Below, one piece after another: positions 10,437 through 21,959 of a stretch of DNA of 64,000 bases. Origin of the DNA: Bretschneidera sinensis (taxonomy: Eukaryota > Streptophyta > Magnoliopsida > Brassicales > Akaniaceae); contig CM043698.1 in NCBI GenBank assembly GCA_023935145.1, positions 69,213,501 to 69,277,500 of the forward strand, given 5' to 3'. A program made the translations under genes and the position numbers. Position 1 is the first letter of the stretch. Every line of letters begins with the position of its first letter. The notes beneath the pieces were generated by a model. The model made no database searches. It saw only the letters and a program-made list of their open reading frames with translations, and was not told the DNA's origin.

Positions 10437-11683
10437 CACAAATTTTCTTGATGCTTCATCAATAAAAATTCTATTCTTGCGTTTATGAGTTTCAGTAAAA
10501 AACTCTACGCGCCCGGGCTCATTTCCATGTTTCATCTCCTACCATTTATGAAAAGAGTTCAAACAATGACTCAATGCACTACATCTCAAATGAAATATTG
10601 GATAAATGAAGCAAATCAACTCACATATTCATCCATTTTTCTAGCAAAACTCTTTGATCCGGTCGTGTGAGGACATTGTTGTCTTTCACGTACTGCTGTC
10701 CTTATCGTAGAATATTTCTACACCAATGATAAACCAATTGACTAATAAATCATTAAAAGAAAATAGAAACAATGAGAATTCAAATGAATATAATTATGAA
10801 AAAACGACCTCACTCTACTCAGAAAACTAGTAGTTCACCAGTTGCTTCCACTGGTCTTGATCTACTCCTTTTGGAACATTATTGCTCAAAACTTGTTGCT
10901 TTGTTTTGTTCCTCACGTGGTCCCTTTTAAGCACATACCTGTAGTCCTTCCATTTTTTCCCGATCATCCTCAATAATATTTTGTCGATCGCCTCAATCAT
11001 AGAATAATGAAACTTCCTCCACCATAAAGAAAAGAAATCAATGTCAAATAAGCATTTTTAGTGTTAGGGAGTATATACATGTAGAACACCATAAAAAAAT
11101 GGAAGAAAAACCGAAATTAAGTTGTTGTTAATTACCCGAATCAATAAAACAAGGTCATTTTTGTAGTTAGAAGGCACATTCTTCCAATCCGTGTAACCAA
11201 TCAGACAAAGATTCCCTCTCCTTGCAACTTTGCCCAACCAGCTACTTAATATTTGTCCACCTTTTTTCATAGGTTGATTACGTGCATTCAAGTGGACAAC
11301 AGTTTTCTCCCCACGTTCTAAGGACCACGCTTGTGAGGTTCGCACGACACGTGTTTGCTTTCTCAGCCTCCCTTTAGAATCTATACATTGAAAACATAAA
11401 TTTTATAATTAGTATAACAATGTGATATCAAACTAGTTATAAAGAGAATGTCTTATAATACAAAAATGACCAATTATCTCGTATTGTTCATTATCATTGT
11501 TTTGACTTTCCGTTGTTATTGGTTTGGTCTCAGAATCACTATGAGAGTCACGATCATCATCAAGGTGATACTCATGCTCATGGTCAATATCTTCTTGATA
11601 GTGTGAAGACCCAACTGGAGACTAGTTTGACATATTATCTCTGACTGAGGGAGGAATATATTTTGACCTAAACGTGTTACAAT
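10437..11683 (-). pseudogene. CACTA-1 second gene, exons 1-5 (Ptta/En/Spm-like)
   Basis: Five exons with canonical splice edges, collinear with CACTA-2: about 11683-11472 (acidic start; HHEDIDHEHEYHLDDD in CACTA-2), 11380-11136 (SLERGEKTVVHLNARN, then GGQILSSWLGKVARRGN), 11018-10809 (GKKWKDYRYVLKRDH), about 10704-10630 (RERQQCPHTTGSKSFARK) and 10539-10437 (FTETHKRKN). The 'SKSFA' and 'ETH' motifs typify the plant transposase Ptta/En/Spm family, thought to bind the element's subterminal repeats. The first exon carries an in-frame TAG and has ACG where CACTA-2 has ATG; exon 3 ends in further stops. Non-functional. Confidence 0.75.
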
Positions 11684-11774
11684 CTGTATACATAAAAACA
11701 TAAACATGATTATATCTCACAGGTCCATCAAACACTGGCCTAAAGTAAACAAGTCATTGACAAAAGCAAATTTA

Positions 11775-11845
11775 CAGGTGCAGGTGCTGGTGCTAATGCA
11801 GCACCAGCCCTTGTGCAGGTGCTGGTGCTGCACCAGCACCAGCCC
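11775..11845. repeat. GC-rich repeat with a perfect palindrome
   Basis: Repeats of 'caggtgctggtgct' facing 'gcaccagcacc'. A 23-bp perfect hairpin (11-bp arms, 1-nt loop) spans 11818-11840 and a second, imperfect pair spans 11780-11810. It stands out from the AT-rich surroundings. Confidence 0.7.
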
Positions 11846-12552
11846 TTTATACTTTCAGGCTCAGCTCCAATTATTATATTTTTTAAAACATATGTTAATG
11901 TTGAGAGAGGGGTCTTACCTCTGTAGCAGTGGGCTGGATGGCAAAGAGACTGAGAACGGAGGCCACAGACGGCTGGCATAAAAATAGGAAGCATTAGTAA
12001 AGAAATCAAGGACACAAAAGAAATCATTAGTAAAGAAAATTAAGAATGTGTCACCAAGACAAAATTTTGTCCTGACTTTTGCTATGGTATTTGAAGCAGC
12101 ATTTCCCAACAATTTGCAATGCTAAACTGACACTTTACGGCATACGCAACATTATACCACAATTATTTATAAAGAAACATTGGACAATATGCCTGTTCAT
12201 AACATCTTTGAGCTTACATGTATCTGCTACTACAACGCCAAAGCTGAAAACCAACAAGTGCATGTAAAAGTAAAAAAGTAGAAGTATTGTTTTTGTTTGT
12301 CCCACCTTACATTTTTATTTCCCTTTTTAGTTTACTTCCATAGATTCTAATATAGAAATTGTCCACGTTAAGTAGTAATGATCACAATGTACCATCTTTT
12401 TCATTCTCAGTGGAATCGCAAAATGCATAAGTTAATCAGCAAGAACTGTGAAAGCCTAATGCATTTAGGAATGGCCTAGGTAGAATAACCAATTACGACA
12501 AAAATCTCTATATTAAAATAAGGAAGAAATAATTTGTATCTTAAGATTACCA

Positions 12553-12648
12553 AGGAAGCCTTGCCTCAACAGCTAAGGTTGAGGCCATGGGTCCTAAAAG
12601 TCTCAGGTTCGAGTAGTGTGTGCGTGTGTTTTACCAATAAAAAAAATT
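12553..12648 (+). mobile_element. Short tRNA-like SINE
   Basis: A-box-like TGCCTCAACAGCTAAGG (12562-12578), B-box-like AGGTTCGAGTAG (12605-12616) and an A-run ending near 12648. The length (about 95 bp) and composition suggest a truncated or very short SINE. It differs from the SINE at 1546. Confidence 0.45.
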
Positions 12649-13802
12649 GTAATTTAAGATTAGCACACTATAGAGCATAAAACTGGCTGTTAATTTTAAT
12701 ACCTAAACAAACCTTGTGTTTCACTTTTGTCCAAAATGATTGGGTGGGTACACATTGCAAGAAACTAAATTAGAAATGACCCTAGTTAGATTGCTTCAAA
12801 TGAATCAATGCTATGGTACTCTCACCGCAAAGCTAACCTACCTCCCGGAAGAATGTCAGTTGCAAGATAATAAGAGAATTAATACTATATTGAAACAAAT
12901 AGAACTTCGAGAAGTGATATAAACTCAGGGCTCCTTTAAGTCAAATGAATATATGAAGGTTATTAGTTTTTACTCGGATTATCATCACTGAACAAAAAAC
13001 ACTATATGATTATTACTACCATACAAAATGAAAGCAACATCTAGCAAACAGAATAGCCTAAATCATCATGGTCCATTAGATAAATAAAAACCTTGATATT
13101 GTTTTTTTGTTTACACAACTAATTGACTTTCAACTATAGTCACTAATTCTTTATAAGAGTAGCATAACATGATTATCAACTATTTATTGAAGCATCAACA
13201 GAAGTAATGCAATTCCTAAAAAGAACAACCTAATAATGCCCTGAAAAGAACAACACTGGAAATATCTACTTCATATAAAACATTGAAAAATTAAACACAC
13301 CTCATCAAAGGGATGAGTCTTTGTTAGCCTGTAACTCCTGTTGCAATCACTGTGACAGTAAACATTAAGGTACACTTGTTAGAAAAATAGCATTGTCTAG
13401 TATATTTAGCTCTTACCAAGAAAAAAGTGTTCTACTAAGTAATTGGTTCAAAATTTAAAACACATAGTTATGCTCCCTCAACTTTCAACCAACAAGCATA
13501 CTGCTGCAGTACTATGGAAAACACATTATTAGGACCAACCAAAAGCAGTTTTAACTTTTACCAATTCAGGGTTTCTTAATTTTAGTACATCCAAGTTGAT
13601 GATTGTGAGTGATCCTTGTTTACTTTTACATGCACTTGTTGGTTTTTAGTACTCACATCTGTACATGAGACGCATACCGGATTTGGATAAAAGCAGTACA
13701 GCTACTAAACAATGAGAAATTTCTCACACAGAAATACAATAAAATAGCAATTATTTTACAAAAGATGAAAATTTTGGGCAACGACTTGGTACCACAATGT
13801 TT

Positions 13803-13913
13803 TTGAAGCTAAGCTATGTTGCTTTGACTCTTCATTTTACATGTATCTGAAAAGTGTCTAAAAAGATGGGTGACACTTGTACCCGAGACAGAGTAACATA
13901 GAAAAAGCTAAGT
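13803..13913. mobile_element. Short foldback MITE-like element
   Basis: About 110 bp with imperfect inverted ends: 'aagctaagctatgttgctt' at the left, and at the right the reverse of 'cttagctttttctatgtta'. The interior contains 'gggtgacacttgtaccc'. Elements with a 'ctatgttgct.ggactc' end are common in dicot intergenic DNA. Confidence 0.4.
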
Positions 13914-14029
13914 AAATCTTGTCTTACACAATTTGCAGTCACAGGCTGACATAAGCCTCCTCAACAGTGCAAAAGATTAAAATATCATTTATAAAAGTTT
14001 AGTAAATTTACTTTTTATCCTAAAAAAAA

Positions 14030-14135
14030 TACAGCCCTGTATTTTTTTACACTAGCAAATATGGGAATTGAACTCTGATCCCCTATATAAAAAACATATA
14101 AGTAACCATTAGATCAGAAGACTCGAATATGCTCA
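14030..14135 (-). mobile_element. tRNA-like SINE fragment, minus strand
   Basis: Minus strand has an A-box-like TGATCTAATGGTTA and, about 45 nt on, a B-box GAGTTCAATTCCC. Spacing and motifs fit a tRNA-derived SINE head. No clear tail or target duplication. Confidence 0.4.
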
Positions 14136-14210
14136 CATGCACCTTAAATTTGACACATTCAGCCTAAATTCTGTACATAGCCTCTAGAATATAATAAAAC
14201 AACATATGAC

Positions 14211-14592
14211 TGTGTTTTTTTTGTTTAGTAGAAGAGAAAAGTGAGAAGAAAGAAAACTAAGATGATTGGTGTTTTCTCTTGCATGTACAAAACATAATCC
14301 TTCAAAATTGAGAGGATTGGAGAGTAAAATAAAAAAAGGAAGAGATGTGATTATCAATTTACTAATTAATCCTCATCTAATCTCACATTAATATCCATTA
14401 ACATTATAAAGGATATAATGATAAATATTATATTTTCTTCTCTATCAGTTTTTCACTCTACTAAACAAAGCTAGGAGAAAACTGTTTTTTTTCCTTTTAG
14501 ATTTCCATTATATATACCAAACATATGAAAGAAAACACCAATCTCATTAATTTCCTTTCATCTCACTTTTTTCTCCTATTAAACACACCCTA
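14211..14592. mobile_element. MITE with about 30-bp inverted ends
   Basis: The left end 'gtttagtagaagagaaaagt' region and the reversed right end 'tttaataggagaaaaaagtg' pair over about 30 bp, with a second inner pair ('tgattggtgttttct' / 'agaaaacaccaatct'). Size about 380 bp. The GTGTGTTT-like terminus suggests a hAT-type MITE; the target duplication is not clear. Confidence 0.5.
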
Positions 14593-15670
14593 AGAGTTCA
14601 TTAGTGTTTACAGGATTATCAAGAACTTGTATATAGCTTTTTACAGTAAAACAATATATCTGATTTCAATCTCTAACATATCTATAAAAACTACTCCATA
14701 TCCTTTTCTTGTTTAACAACACGCAATTTACGATGCTACCATCTGGTTTCAACTTTCAAGCAACATATACAATTTCTTTGTTTGTTTAGCTTATTTCACA
14801 GCACTTAGAAACACTTATTTGCCCCAAAACTCAAATAACCCTAAGTCAGCTTTAAAAATCATCAATTAAAGCAACCAATTATAATTTTAAGTTGAAAATA
14901 ACCCCTTCACTGTTGTAGGTTTTGTTTATCACCGAAAGACTTTACAAATTCCACTGTCAAGACACCAAAATCTACATCAAAGTCAACATATCTTATCTTT
15001 AAAAGCAAACAGAAACAAAGATCATGCCTAAAAATTCCACTCATGTAAATTAAATTTTATATGACCAATTACTGAGCAGTTCTCTAGTTTCAGATAATTT
15101 GGGCATGGCTGCTTCCTAAAGGACGAACACCATGTCCTCATCAAAAATAAATGTCTCATATATGGTGACTTAAACCCATCAAAAATAATTTTTTTTTTCT
15201 AAAAAAATTATAGCCCTACCATATCGACTCCATATGGTGACTTAAACTCAATATTCTCTGGAAACTAGGAGATAATACAAGCAATGTTGTAAATGATACT
15301 AAATGGTTGGAGGTGGGAGAACTTAAAACTCATTTCATAAAAAAAGACTTCTCACTCATGTCTTAACCAAGAGTGAGATATTTTCAACTTTTAACTCAAT
15401 TAATTGCCAAAATCGAAAAATGTCACAGAACATATCCATAAACATCTAGCTTTTTAGTGTGCAGTTCCTTTCATCCATGGAGAAACCCACAAATGCTCAT
15501 GTTCTCTTGCATAAGAGTACAACCATTGACGGAAAAGTGCATATATTAAGACACAAACAAGAAATATATAACAATCAAGCCCCAGAAGCAACCAAGAATC
15601 AGACCCTTTAGCCCTCAGCGCGTACAAAATTGAAAACATAACATAAATAAACAAAATTGATGACTTACCT

Positions 15671-15790
15671 TGAAAGGATCTAGAAAAATATTTGGCTGGC
15701 TGGTGAGTAAGCTAAAAAAATATTTTCTGGGCTTGTTCCTAATTCACAAATGAGGTAGAGAAGATGAGAAAGAGGACTCGCGTAGACTGA
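15671..15790 (-). other. CACTA-1 probable 5' noncoding exon
   Basis: On the minus strand, just inside the right subterminal repeats, pyrimidine-rich sequence ends at a strong splice donor CAAG|GTAAGT (15671). CACTA-2 has the same layout (donor near 22467). This sets the transcription direction of CACTA-1 as minus. Confidence 0.45.
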
Positions 15791-15829
15791 GAAATTAAAC
15801 TCAATGTGCGCTATTTTAACTCCTATTTT

Positions 15830-16260
15830 GGGGTTTTAAAGTGCCGCAATATGAAATGGATTTTGTGTATTGCGGTGCTTGTAAGTGTTGTAATATGCTC
15901 GAACCCATCATATTGCGGCGTTTCCAAGCATCGAAATATAAAATGGGTTTCGAGCATATTCCGGCGCTTAAAAACGCCGCAATATGGGTCTTGAGCATAT
16001 TCCAAAGCTTAAAAGCACCACAATATGCAGAAACCCATTTCATATTCCGGCACTTTCAAGCACCGGAATATGAAATGGGTTTTGATTATATTCCAGCGCT
16101 TAGAAGCACCGTAATAGGCGATAGGTTTGGCATATAATGGCATTTTGAAGTGCTGATATATGTTCTTTGTACATTGCGGTGCTTTATGTAAACACCAGAA
16201 ATAAAGCATCGACGGAGGACTTAAGGCGGTACTTTTAGTAAGCACCGAAAATGAAGCGCC
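15830..16260. repeat. CACTA-1 right subterminal repeat array
   Basis: Some ten copies of a motif pairing 'gcgctt..aag' with 'caccg.aatatg', in both orientations, spaced about 30-40 bp (for example 15905, 15960, 16050, 16092, 16180, 16230). It is the counterpart of 6640-6990 and related to 21960-22220 of CACTA-2. Confidence 0.7.
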
Positions 16261-16288
16261 AGAATATTCCATTAATCTTGTAGTGAGG

Positions 16289-19200
16289 CTGAATAGGAAG
16301 AATTATCTGAAGTGGGGAAACCAAGGAGGACAACAACATAATCTGGGACAGTAGCGGAATCAGTCACATTTAACCAGGAATCAACTAGGTTCAAACCAAG
16401 GTATGCTTAATATAGAGGAGGTAAAGAAGCTAAAGGGACTTCTAGGATCGTTGGAAAAACCTAGTGGTTCATGCTCTCTTGCATTCTCAGGTAAGTTCTC
16501 ATTTTCTCAAGGACTAAATGTCTTAGATGAAACTATCAGGAATTTATGGGTCATTGACTCAGGAGCCACATATCGTATGACTTATTCTTCACTAAATTTT
16601 AGCACCTACTCTCCATGTCCTAGCAATCGAAAAATAGCAGTTGCTGATGGTTCTTTAACTAATGTAGTTGGTCTAGGAGATATTCATATCAGTCATTCTC
16701 TTACTTTAAAAAATATTCTCCATATCCCAAAGTTGTCCACCAACTTAATATCCATTCAAAAGCTCACACATGATATGAATTGTAATATACTTTTCAATCC
16801 TTCTCAATGTGTTTTTCAGGACCAAGTTTCGGGGAAAAAGATTGGACTTGCTAAGGAGAGAAACGGGCTCTACTATCTTGACGAACCAAGCAAGTCACAT
16901 ATGGTCAAAAATAATTTATCTTTGTCGTTTCTATCATTATCCAATAAAGACACCATTTAGCTCCACCATTTTAGACTAGGTCATCCATCTTTTGGAATCT
17001 TGAAAACTATGTTTCCTACATTTTGAGATGTCTAGGTGCTGAACAATTTCATTGTGATATATGTGAGTTTGCGAAGCACAAACGTGTACCTTTTCCAATC
17101 AACAATAATAAAAGTCCAGTTCCATTTTATTTGATTCACAGTGATATATGGGGACCCTCTACAGTTCCAAATGTGTCTCATTCTCATTGGTTTGTCTCTT
17201 TCATTGACGATTGTACTATGGTTTCTTGGATCTTTCTTCTTAAACATAAATCAGATGTAAGTAGTGTACTCCCAAACTTCCACAACATGATTCAAAACCA
17301 ATTTGAGTTAAAAATCAAAAGATTCCGATCAGACAATGCAAATGATTATTTTAATATATTTTCAAAAAGAGGGAATCATCCATGAATCCTCTTGCATTGA
17401 TACTCTACAACAAAACGGAGTGACAGAGAGGAAAAATGGTCACCTGCTAGACACAACTCAAGCCTTTCTCTTTCATCAAAATGTTCCAAAACACTATTGG
17501 GGGAAAGTCGTACTCACAACTGCTTATATGATTAATCGTCTACCTTCTCGGGTGCTAGGGTTTAAGTCACCAATGGAAATAATGTCCCAATTATATCTTG
17601 ACCTTCATACAACAAATAACCTCACTTCAAGAATCTTTGGCTACACTGCCTTTGTTCATCTTCATAGTCTGAACAGAGGAAAATTATATCCAATGACTCT
17701 TAAGTATGCGTTTGTAAGTTATTCGTCCACCCAGAAAGGACACAAATGCTACCATCCACCTACACATAAATTCTTTGTCTCCATAGATGTCACTTTTGAA
17801 GAAACAAACCATACTTTAACCAGCCTTATCTTTAGGGGAAGACTTCATTTAGTGAAGATAAGGATAGAGATCTGTTTCTGCTCGATCTACCTACTCGTGA
17901 GTCAGCTGTATCCACCGAATCAGCCCTATCTGATCTAATTCCAGCCGAACCAACTCCAGCTCTAATTCCAGCCAAACCAACTCCAGCTGACCCACCTATA
18001 TTGACCAAACCATTCCAGCCAGTGTCAACATCAGCCCCATCTAATGTAATTCTAGCTAAACTAGCTCCAACTGATCCACCTGTATCGACCGAACCATTCT
18101 AGCCGGTGTCAACACCCACACCTGCCCACACTGGACCCGTTGTGGGCAGGTCCATGAGATATGTGCATGACTCTATGTAGTTTGTGCATGCTTATTTAAA
18201 GAGAAGAGACTCGGATCCTAATCCCATACAAGTCCAAGCTTCAACTCCTAATATTGAGAATGAGGTAAATACAATTTCTGATCAATCTTAATTAACACCA
18301 GATCATGATCTCCCAATTGCTATTAGGAAAGGCACAAGAGAATGCATAAAATACCCATTGTATCCTTTGGCAAAATTCATATTTTTTGAGAAATTCTCAC
18401 CCTCACATAGGATCTTTCTAGTCAGTCTAAACTCTATTCATATTCCTGATACTTTATCTGAGACATTATCTAATAAGAATTGGAGAAATGCCATGAGTGA
18501 AGAAATGTAGGCATTAGAGAAGAACCAGACGTGGAAAATAGTTGACTTACCACCTAGAAAGAAGGCTGTGGGCTGCAAGTGTGTGTTTACCATAAAATAC
18601 AAGTCAGATGGCTCTCTTGAAAGATATAAAGCTAGACTTTTTGGCAAAAAGATACACCCAGATATATAGTGTGGACTATCAAGAGAAATTTGTTCCAGTA
18701 GCTAAGATGAACATGATGAGATTTTTGTTGTCACTGGTAGCTAATTTCAACTGGTATTTAGAGTAATTTAATGTAAAAAATGCCTTTCTTCATAGTGAAT
18801 TAGAATAGGATATATACATGGACATTCCTCCAGGATATGAGAAGCAACTGAGAGGCAACAAAGTCTGCAAGATAAGGAAGACGCTTTACGACCTAAAATA
18901 ATCACCACTAGCTTGGTTTAGAAGATTCACCAAAGTAATGCTAGCCACCGAATACAAGAAAAGTCAGGGAGATCATACGCTCTTCATAAAACACTCGGAT
19001 ACAGGGGGAGTAACGACCCTTTTGGTGTACGTCGATGACATAATAGTCACAGGAAACGATGAGAAAGAGAAGGAAGCTCTATGAAGATGTCTTGTCAGTG
19101 AATTAAAGATAAAAGAACTTGGGAGGTTGAAATACTTTCTAGGAATTGAAGTAGCTCATTCTAGAGAAGGAATCTTTATCTCACAACAGAAACATATGAC

Positions 19201-19983
19201 TGATCTCCTTAAGGAAATAGGAAAGTCGGCATGTAAATCAATTTCCACATCGATTGAACAAAATCATAGACTTGGAGAAGCAAAAGATGATCCAGCCGTG
19301 GACAAGAAGAGGTACCAGAGACTGGTTGGGAAGCTCATATACCTTGCCCACACACGGCCAGACATTGCTTATGCCATGAGTGTTGTCAGCCAATTTATGC
19401 GCAGCCCGAGAGAAGTTCATCTACAAGCTGTCCATCGCATACTACATTACTTAAAGGCTAATCCAGGACAAGGGATTCTATTTAGAAGAAACACGGGGTT
19501 AGTCCTTGAGGCATATATAGATGCTGACTATATAGGTTCACTAGTTAATAGAAGGTCCACGACAGGCTATTGCACTTTCCTATAAGGCAATCTTGTAACA
19601 TAGAGGAGTAAGAAGCATAATGTAGTGGCAAGATCAAGTGTTGAAGCAGAGTTTTGGGCGATGGTGCAAGAAGTTTGTGAATTACTGTGGCTCAAAATAA
19701 TTCTGGAAGACTTAAAGATTAAGTGGGATGGACCTATGAGGCTATTTTGTGACAAAAAATCGGCTATTAACATTGTTCATAATCCCGTTCAACATGACCG
19801 GACAAAGCATATTGAGGTAGATAGACATTTCATAAAAGAGAAGCTGGACAACAGATTAATCTGCACACTTTACATCCCAACAAACAATCAACTTGCTGAT
19901 GTACTTACAAAATGAATGAACAGTGAAGCATTCCAACAACTTATATGCAAGCTGAGAATGAAGGATGCATATTCACCAGCTTA
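16289..19983 (+). pseudogene. Copia-B gag-pol remnant
   Basis: After CACTA-1: gag LNRKNYLKWGN, then a deletion and stops to 16402. Protease with WVIDSGATYRMT (16545-16585). Pre-integrase zinc region (HFRLGHPSF after a TAG at 16958; CDICEFAKHK at 17055). Integrase: SDIWGP and FIDD (17140-17210), DNANDY (17332), then a frame change to QQNGVTERKNGH (17410), INRLPSRVLG. Linker with TAG codons 17940-18290. RT from 18460 with several stops, but the catalytic box YVDDIIVT (19028-19051) intact. RNase H 19127-19915 (TRPDIAYAM, RRSTTGYC, SSVEAEFWAM, LADVLTK). At least six stops or frameshifts make it inactive. Confidence 0.85.
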
Positions 19984-19991
19984 AGAGAGAA

Positions 19992-20167
19992 TGTTGGAAA
20001 AGATAGAATCCCACTAAATAACTTTGTTTCTATTTTCTAGGAGTTAATTTTCTTATTTATCTCATCTCTCAATTATCTCTTTGTAATTAGCTAAGATTAT
20101 TCTGTACAAATAGCCGAAAAAGGCCTCATATTCAATACATCAGATATTCATTTTTTTTGAAAGTTTA
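19992..20167 (+). repeat. Copia-B 3' LTR
   Basis: TGTTGGAAAAGATAG...AAGTTTA, missing the terminal CA, collinear with 6205-6389. Preceded by the purine tract 'taagagagaa'. Confidence 0.8.
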
Positions 20168-21090
20168 TAGTCGAATTTAAAAGAAATAATTTTTTTTTTA
20201 ATTTATCATGCCTTTTTTAAGAAAAGCATTGATTTATATCAGAAGAAATCAATACATTATATTGGAGAGGGGGTTCAAACCCTATCTGTTGGACAAGGGG
20301 GAGTGTCTTTTTATCACTACCTAAAGAAAGTCGAGTCAATAAGAAATTTTTAATAGTCATTTTCAATACTACAAGTATATTTATGAAATTAACCCTTTAA
20401 CTTCAGGTATAAAAATGTAATATATATTTTTTTTAATTTTGGGGACAAATTTATATACATTTTACAGTATTCAAATTTCTATACTCCGCACATATTTGAT
20501 GGGAGAATAATTTATCTGGGACCATGGATCCCATGGTTACACTCATCTCCACCCTTGATCATGATTACTAGAAAAATCCATGTAACGCAGATAATTAGGG
20601 AAAGCTTCATTTTTTTTGGGTTAAGAAAAGAAGTTGGAAAATTGAACGATAGTCGTAATAGACTCTTAGTTAAGACAAGCTATAAAAGTCATGACATGCT
20701 TGTATTTTGTGAAGCCATAAAATTGTGGATCTAAAAGTTTTTATTCAGAGGCCCAAGTAGCCTAGTAAATTTTTTCTTTTTATAATTTTTAGTATCTAAT
20801 TTAATTTTTAAATTCAACATTTGAGGCTTTAAACTTATTTTATATATAAAAAAATTTATAGTTGTAAAGATGAGAAAAAAGATTATCTTACTTATTCTCC
20901 AAAAGAGCATTTTCCCATTGTATAACGAATTTTATTTGTTAATAAATACTAAACATCACTAAAAAAAAAAATTAAGAAAGGAACCGATATCATCGCATAG
21001 GAATTTTATTTTCTAGTAACCTTGTAGAGTCAAAGGGGTTTTTTTTTTTTTTTGAAATTTAAGGGGATATATACTTTGGCTCGATCAATA

Positions 21091-21091
<1 letters not shown>

Positions 21092-21140
<49 letters not shown>
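21092..21140. repeat. (TA)n microsatellite
   Basis: About 24 TA repeats. The corresponding runs in the other X blocks (39145-39206, 49366-49415) lie directly after the SIRE-like solo LTR. Confidence 0.9.
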
Positions 21141-21143
<3 letters not shown>

Positions 21144-21744
21144 TGTGTTATGAACATTTACAATTGATAGGAAGAGAAAACAATAATTTATTACATTCTC
21201 TTTTTATTGAGGATAAATAATTTCTTATTTTTTTGCTTTCTTGAGGGTGAAAGGGAGAGGAGACAGTAAAATCCGAGAAATTCTTGAAAATTTCAAATAT
21301 ACCAAGAGTTAATGTAATTTTTTTCTCTCTCGTAAATGATTCAAAATTCTTGTACATTGTCATGTGATTTAAATGTCTAAAAATTTCTCATAAAATCGAT
21401 AGGTACTGACGATAATGAGCACAAATGAACAACTCCAACTAATCTATTAAGAAATTTACAAATTACACAGTAAAATCCTCTTGGAACCAAAGAAAATTTC
21501 CATCGATGCCGACTCTTATCTATTCAAGATCAGTCTGACCATAATGGATGCACCCAAACTCACTAATTTGCTCAACATTTTGAAGCCGGCTTATGGTAAT
21601 TAAGCTGATCATAAGCTTATCATGATATTTAGACTCTCAGCTGATTGATACGATTAGTCTAATTTAGGATTCATTTGACGATGAATAAAAAACAATTTGA
21701 ATTTGTTGATGCCGAAAATCTGCTGCTGAGCTGGAGATCTGAAA

Positions 21745-21933
21745 TTATGAGGCCTGAACAGAAAGAGAGTGATGAACTAAAGAGTCACCTGAGGAAGATG
21801 AGGGTGACACCTCCTCCGAGGACTCTCTGATACCTTTGTTAGTGCGAGGTTTTCTTGAGAGAAAATGAAGAGGATTGTAGTGGTAGTAGTGTTTTATCGT
21901 GAATGAATCATGAAATCTGTGTGCCTTGAGCAT
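21745..21933 (-). other. Unidentified conserved short frame in X block
   Basis: 62 codons; HDSFTIKHYYHYNPLHF, then a basic stretch (SRKPRTNKG) and a Ser-rich tail. The related frame in copy 2 (39999-39730, 89 codons) continues further. In copies 2 and 3 the DNA upstream on the minus strand has a TATA-like TATAAAAAGG (50213-50222) about 30-40 bp before this frame, so it may be the 5' end of a duplicated host gene. The three copies differ in start codon context and stops, so coding is doubtful. I do not recognise the product. Confidence 0.3.
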
Positions 21934-21959
21934 TTTTACACTGCAAGATAATTGATATT

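Larger units (their letters stand above)
11850..15670. other. CACTA-1 interior without TNP2; degenerate, partly filled with small repeats
   Basis: No TNP2 motif was found on either strand. Recognisable items are the SINE-like units at 12553 and 14030 and the foldback elements at 13803 and 14211 (listed separately). A possible small exon on the minus strand near 13360-13308, with AG and GT edges and reading DCNRSYRLTKTHPFDE, is unidentified. Long frames are absent. Confidence 0.5.
6623..16285 (-). mobile_element. CACTA-1: non-autonomous CACTA (En/Spm-like) transposon
   Basis: 9663 bp with CACTA termini: left CACTACAAGATAAATGG, right (reversed) CACTACAAGATTAATGG, one mismatch in 17. The 3-bp target duplication AGG flanks it (6620-6622, 16286-16288), and its removal restores the copia gag frame. 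Both ends carry arrays of short motifs (see 6640-6990 and 15830-16260). On the minus strand a 5' noncoding exon near 15790-15671 and six exons of the Ptta-type second gene are recognisable, but no TNP2 transposase motif is visible in 11700-15670, so it would depend on a partner such as an intact relative of CACTA-2. A CYSTM-like host exon lies in its long intron. Confidence 0.9.
6205..20167 (+). mobile_element. Copia-B: copia retrotransposon split by CACTA-1
   Basis: 5' LTR 6205-6389, primer site TGGTATCAGAGC 6390-6401, gag ATG 6539, interruption by CACTA-1 (6623-16285), then gag remainder, protease, integrase, RT and RNase H to about 19983, a purine tract (ttaagagagaa) and 3' LTR 19992-20167. 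The 3' LTR stops at GTTTA without the final CA, and flanking R sequence ('gagat') is missing by comparison with 34916, so a small deletion removed the 3' edge and any target duplication. Without CACTA-1 the element is about 4.3 kb; its gag is also largely deleted. Confidence 0.85.
20168..21938. repeat. X block, copy 1 (without solo-LTR insertions)
   Basis: Collinear with 34926-40010 and 45140-50219 once the two solo LTRs there are removed. It contains the tail of an R unit, a (TA)n run (21092-21140), and on the minus strand a short open frame (21933-21745, His/Tyr-rich then Ser-rich, with HYYHYNPLHF) of unknown identity, also seen in the other copies. It therefore shows empty sites for the gypsy LTR (near 20551) and the SIRE-like LTR (near 21092). 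It ends at the CACTA-2 target site. Confidence 0.75.

Noticed and set aside
15806..16272. Four overlapping frames on both strands near the CACTA-1 right end
   Set aside because: They read through the subterminal repeat array; similarity between frames comes from the repeats.
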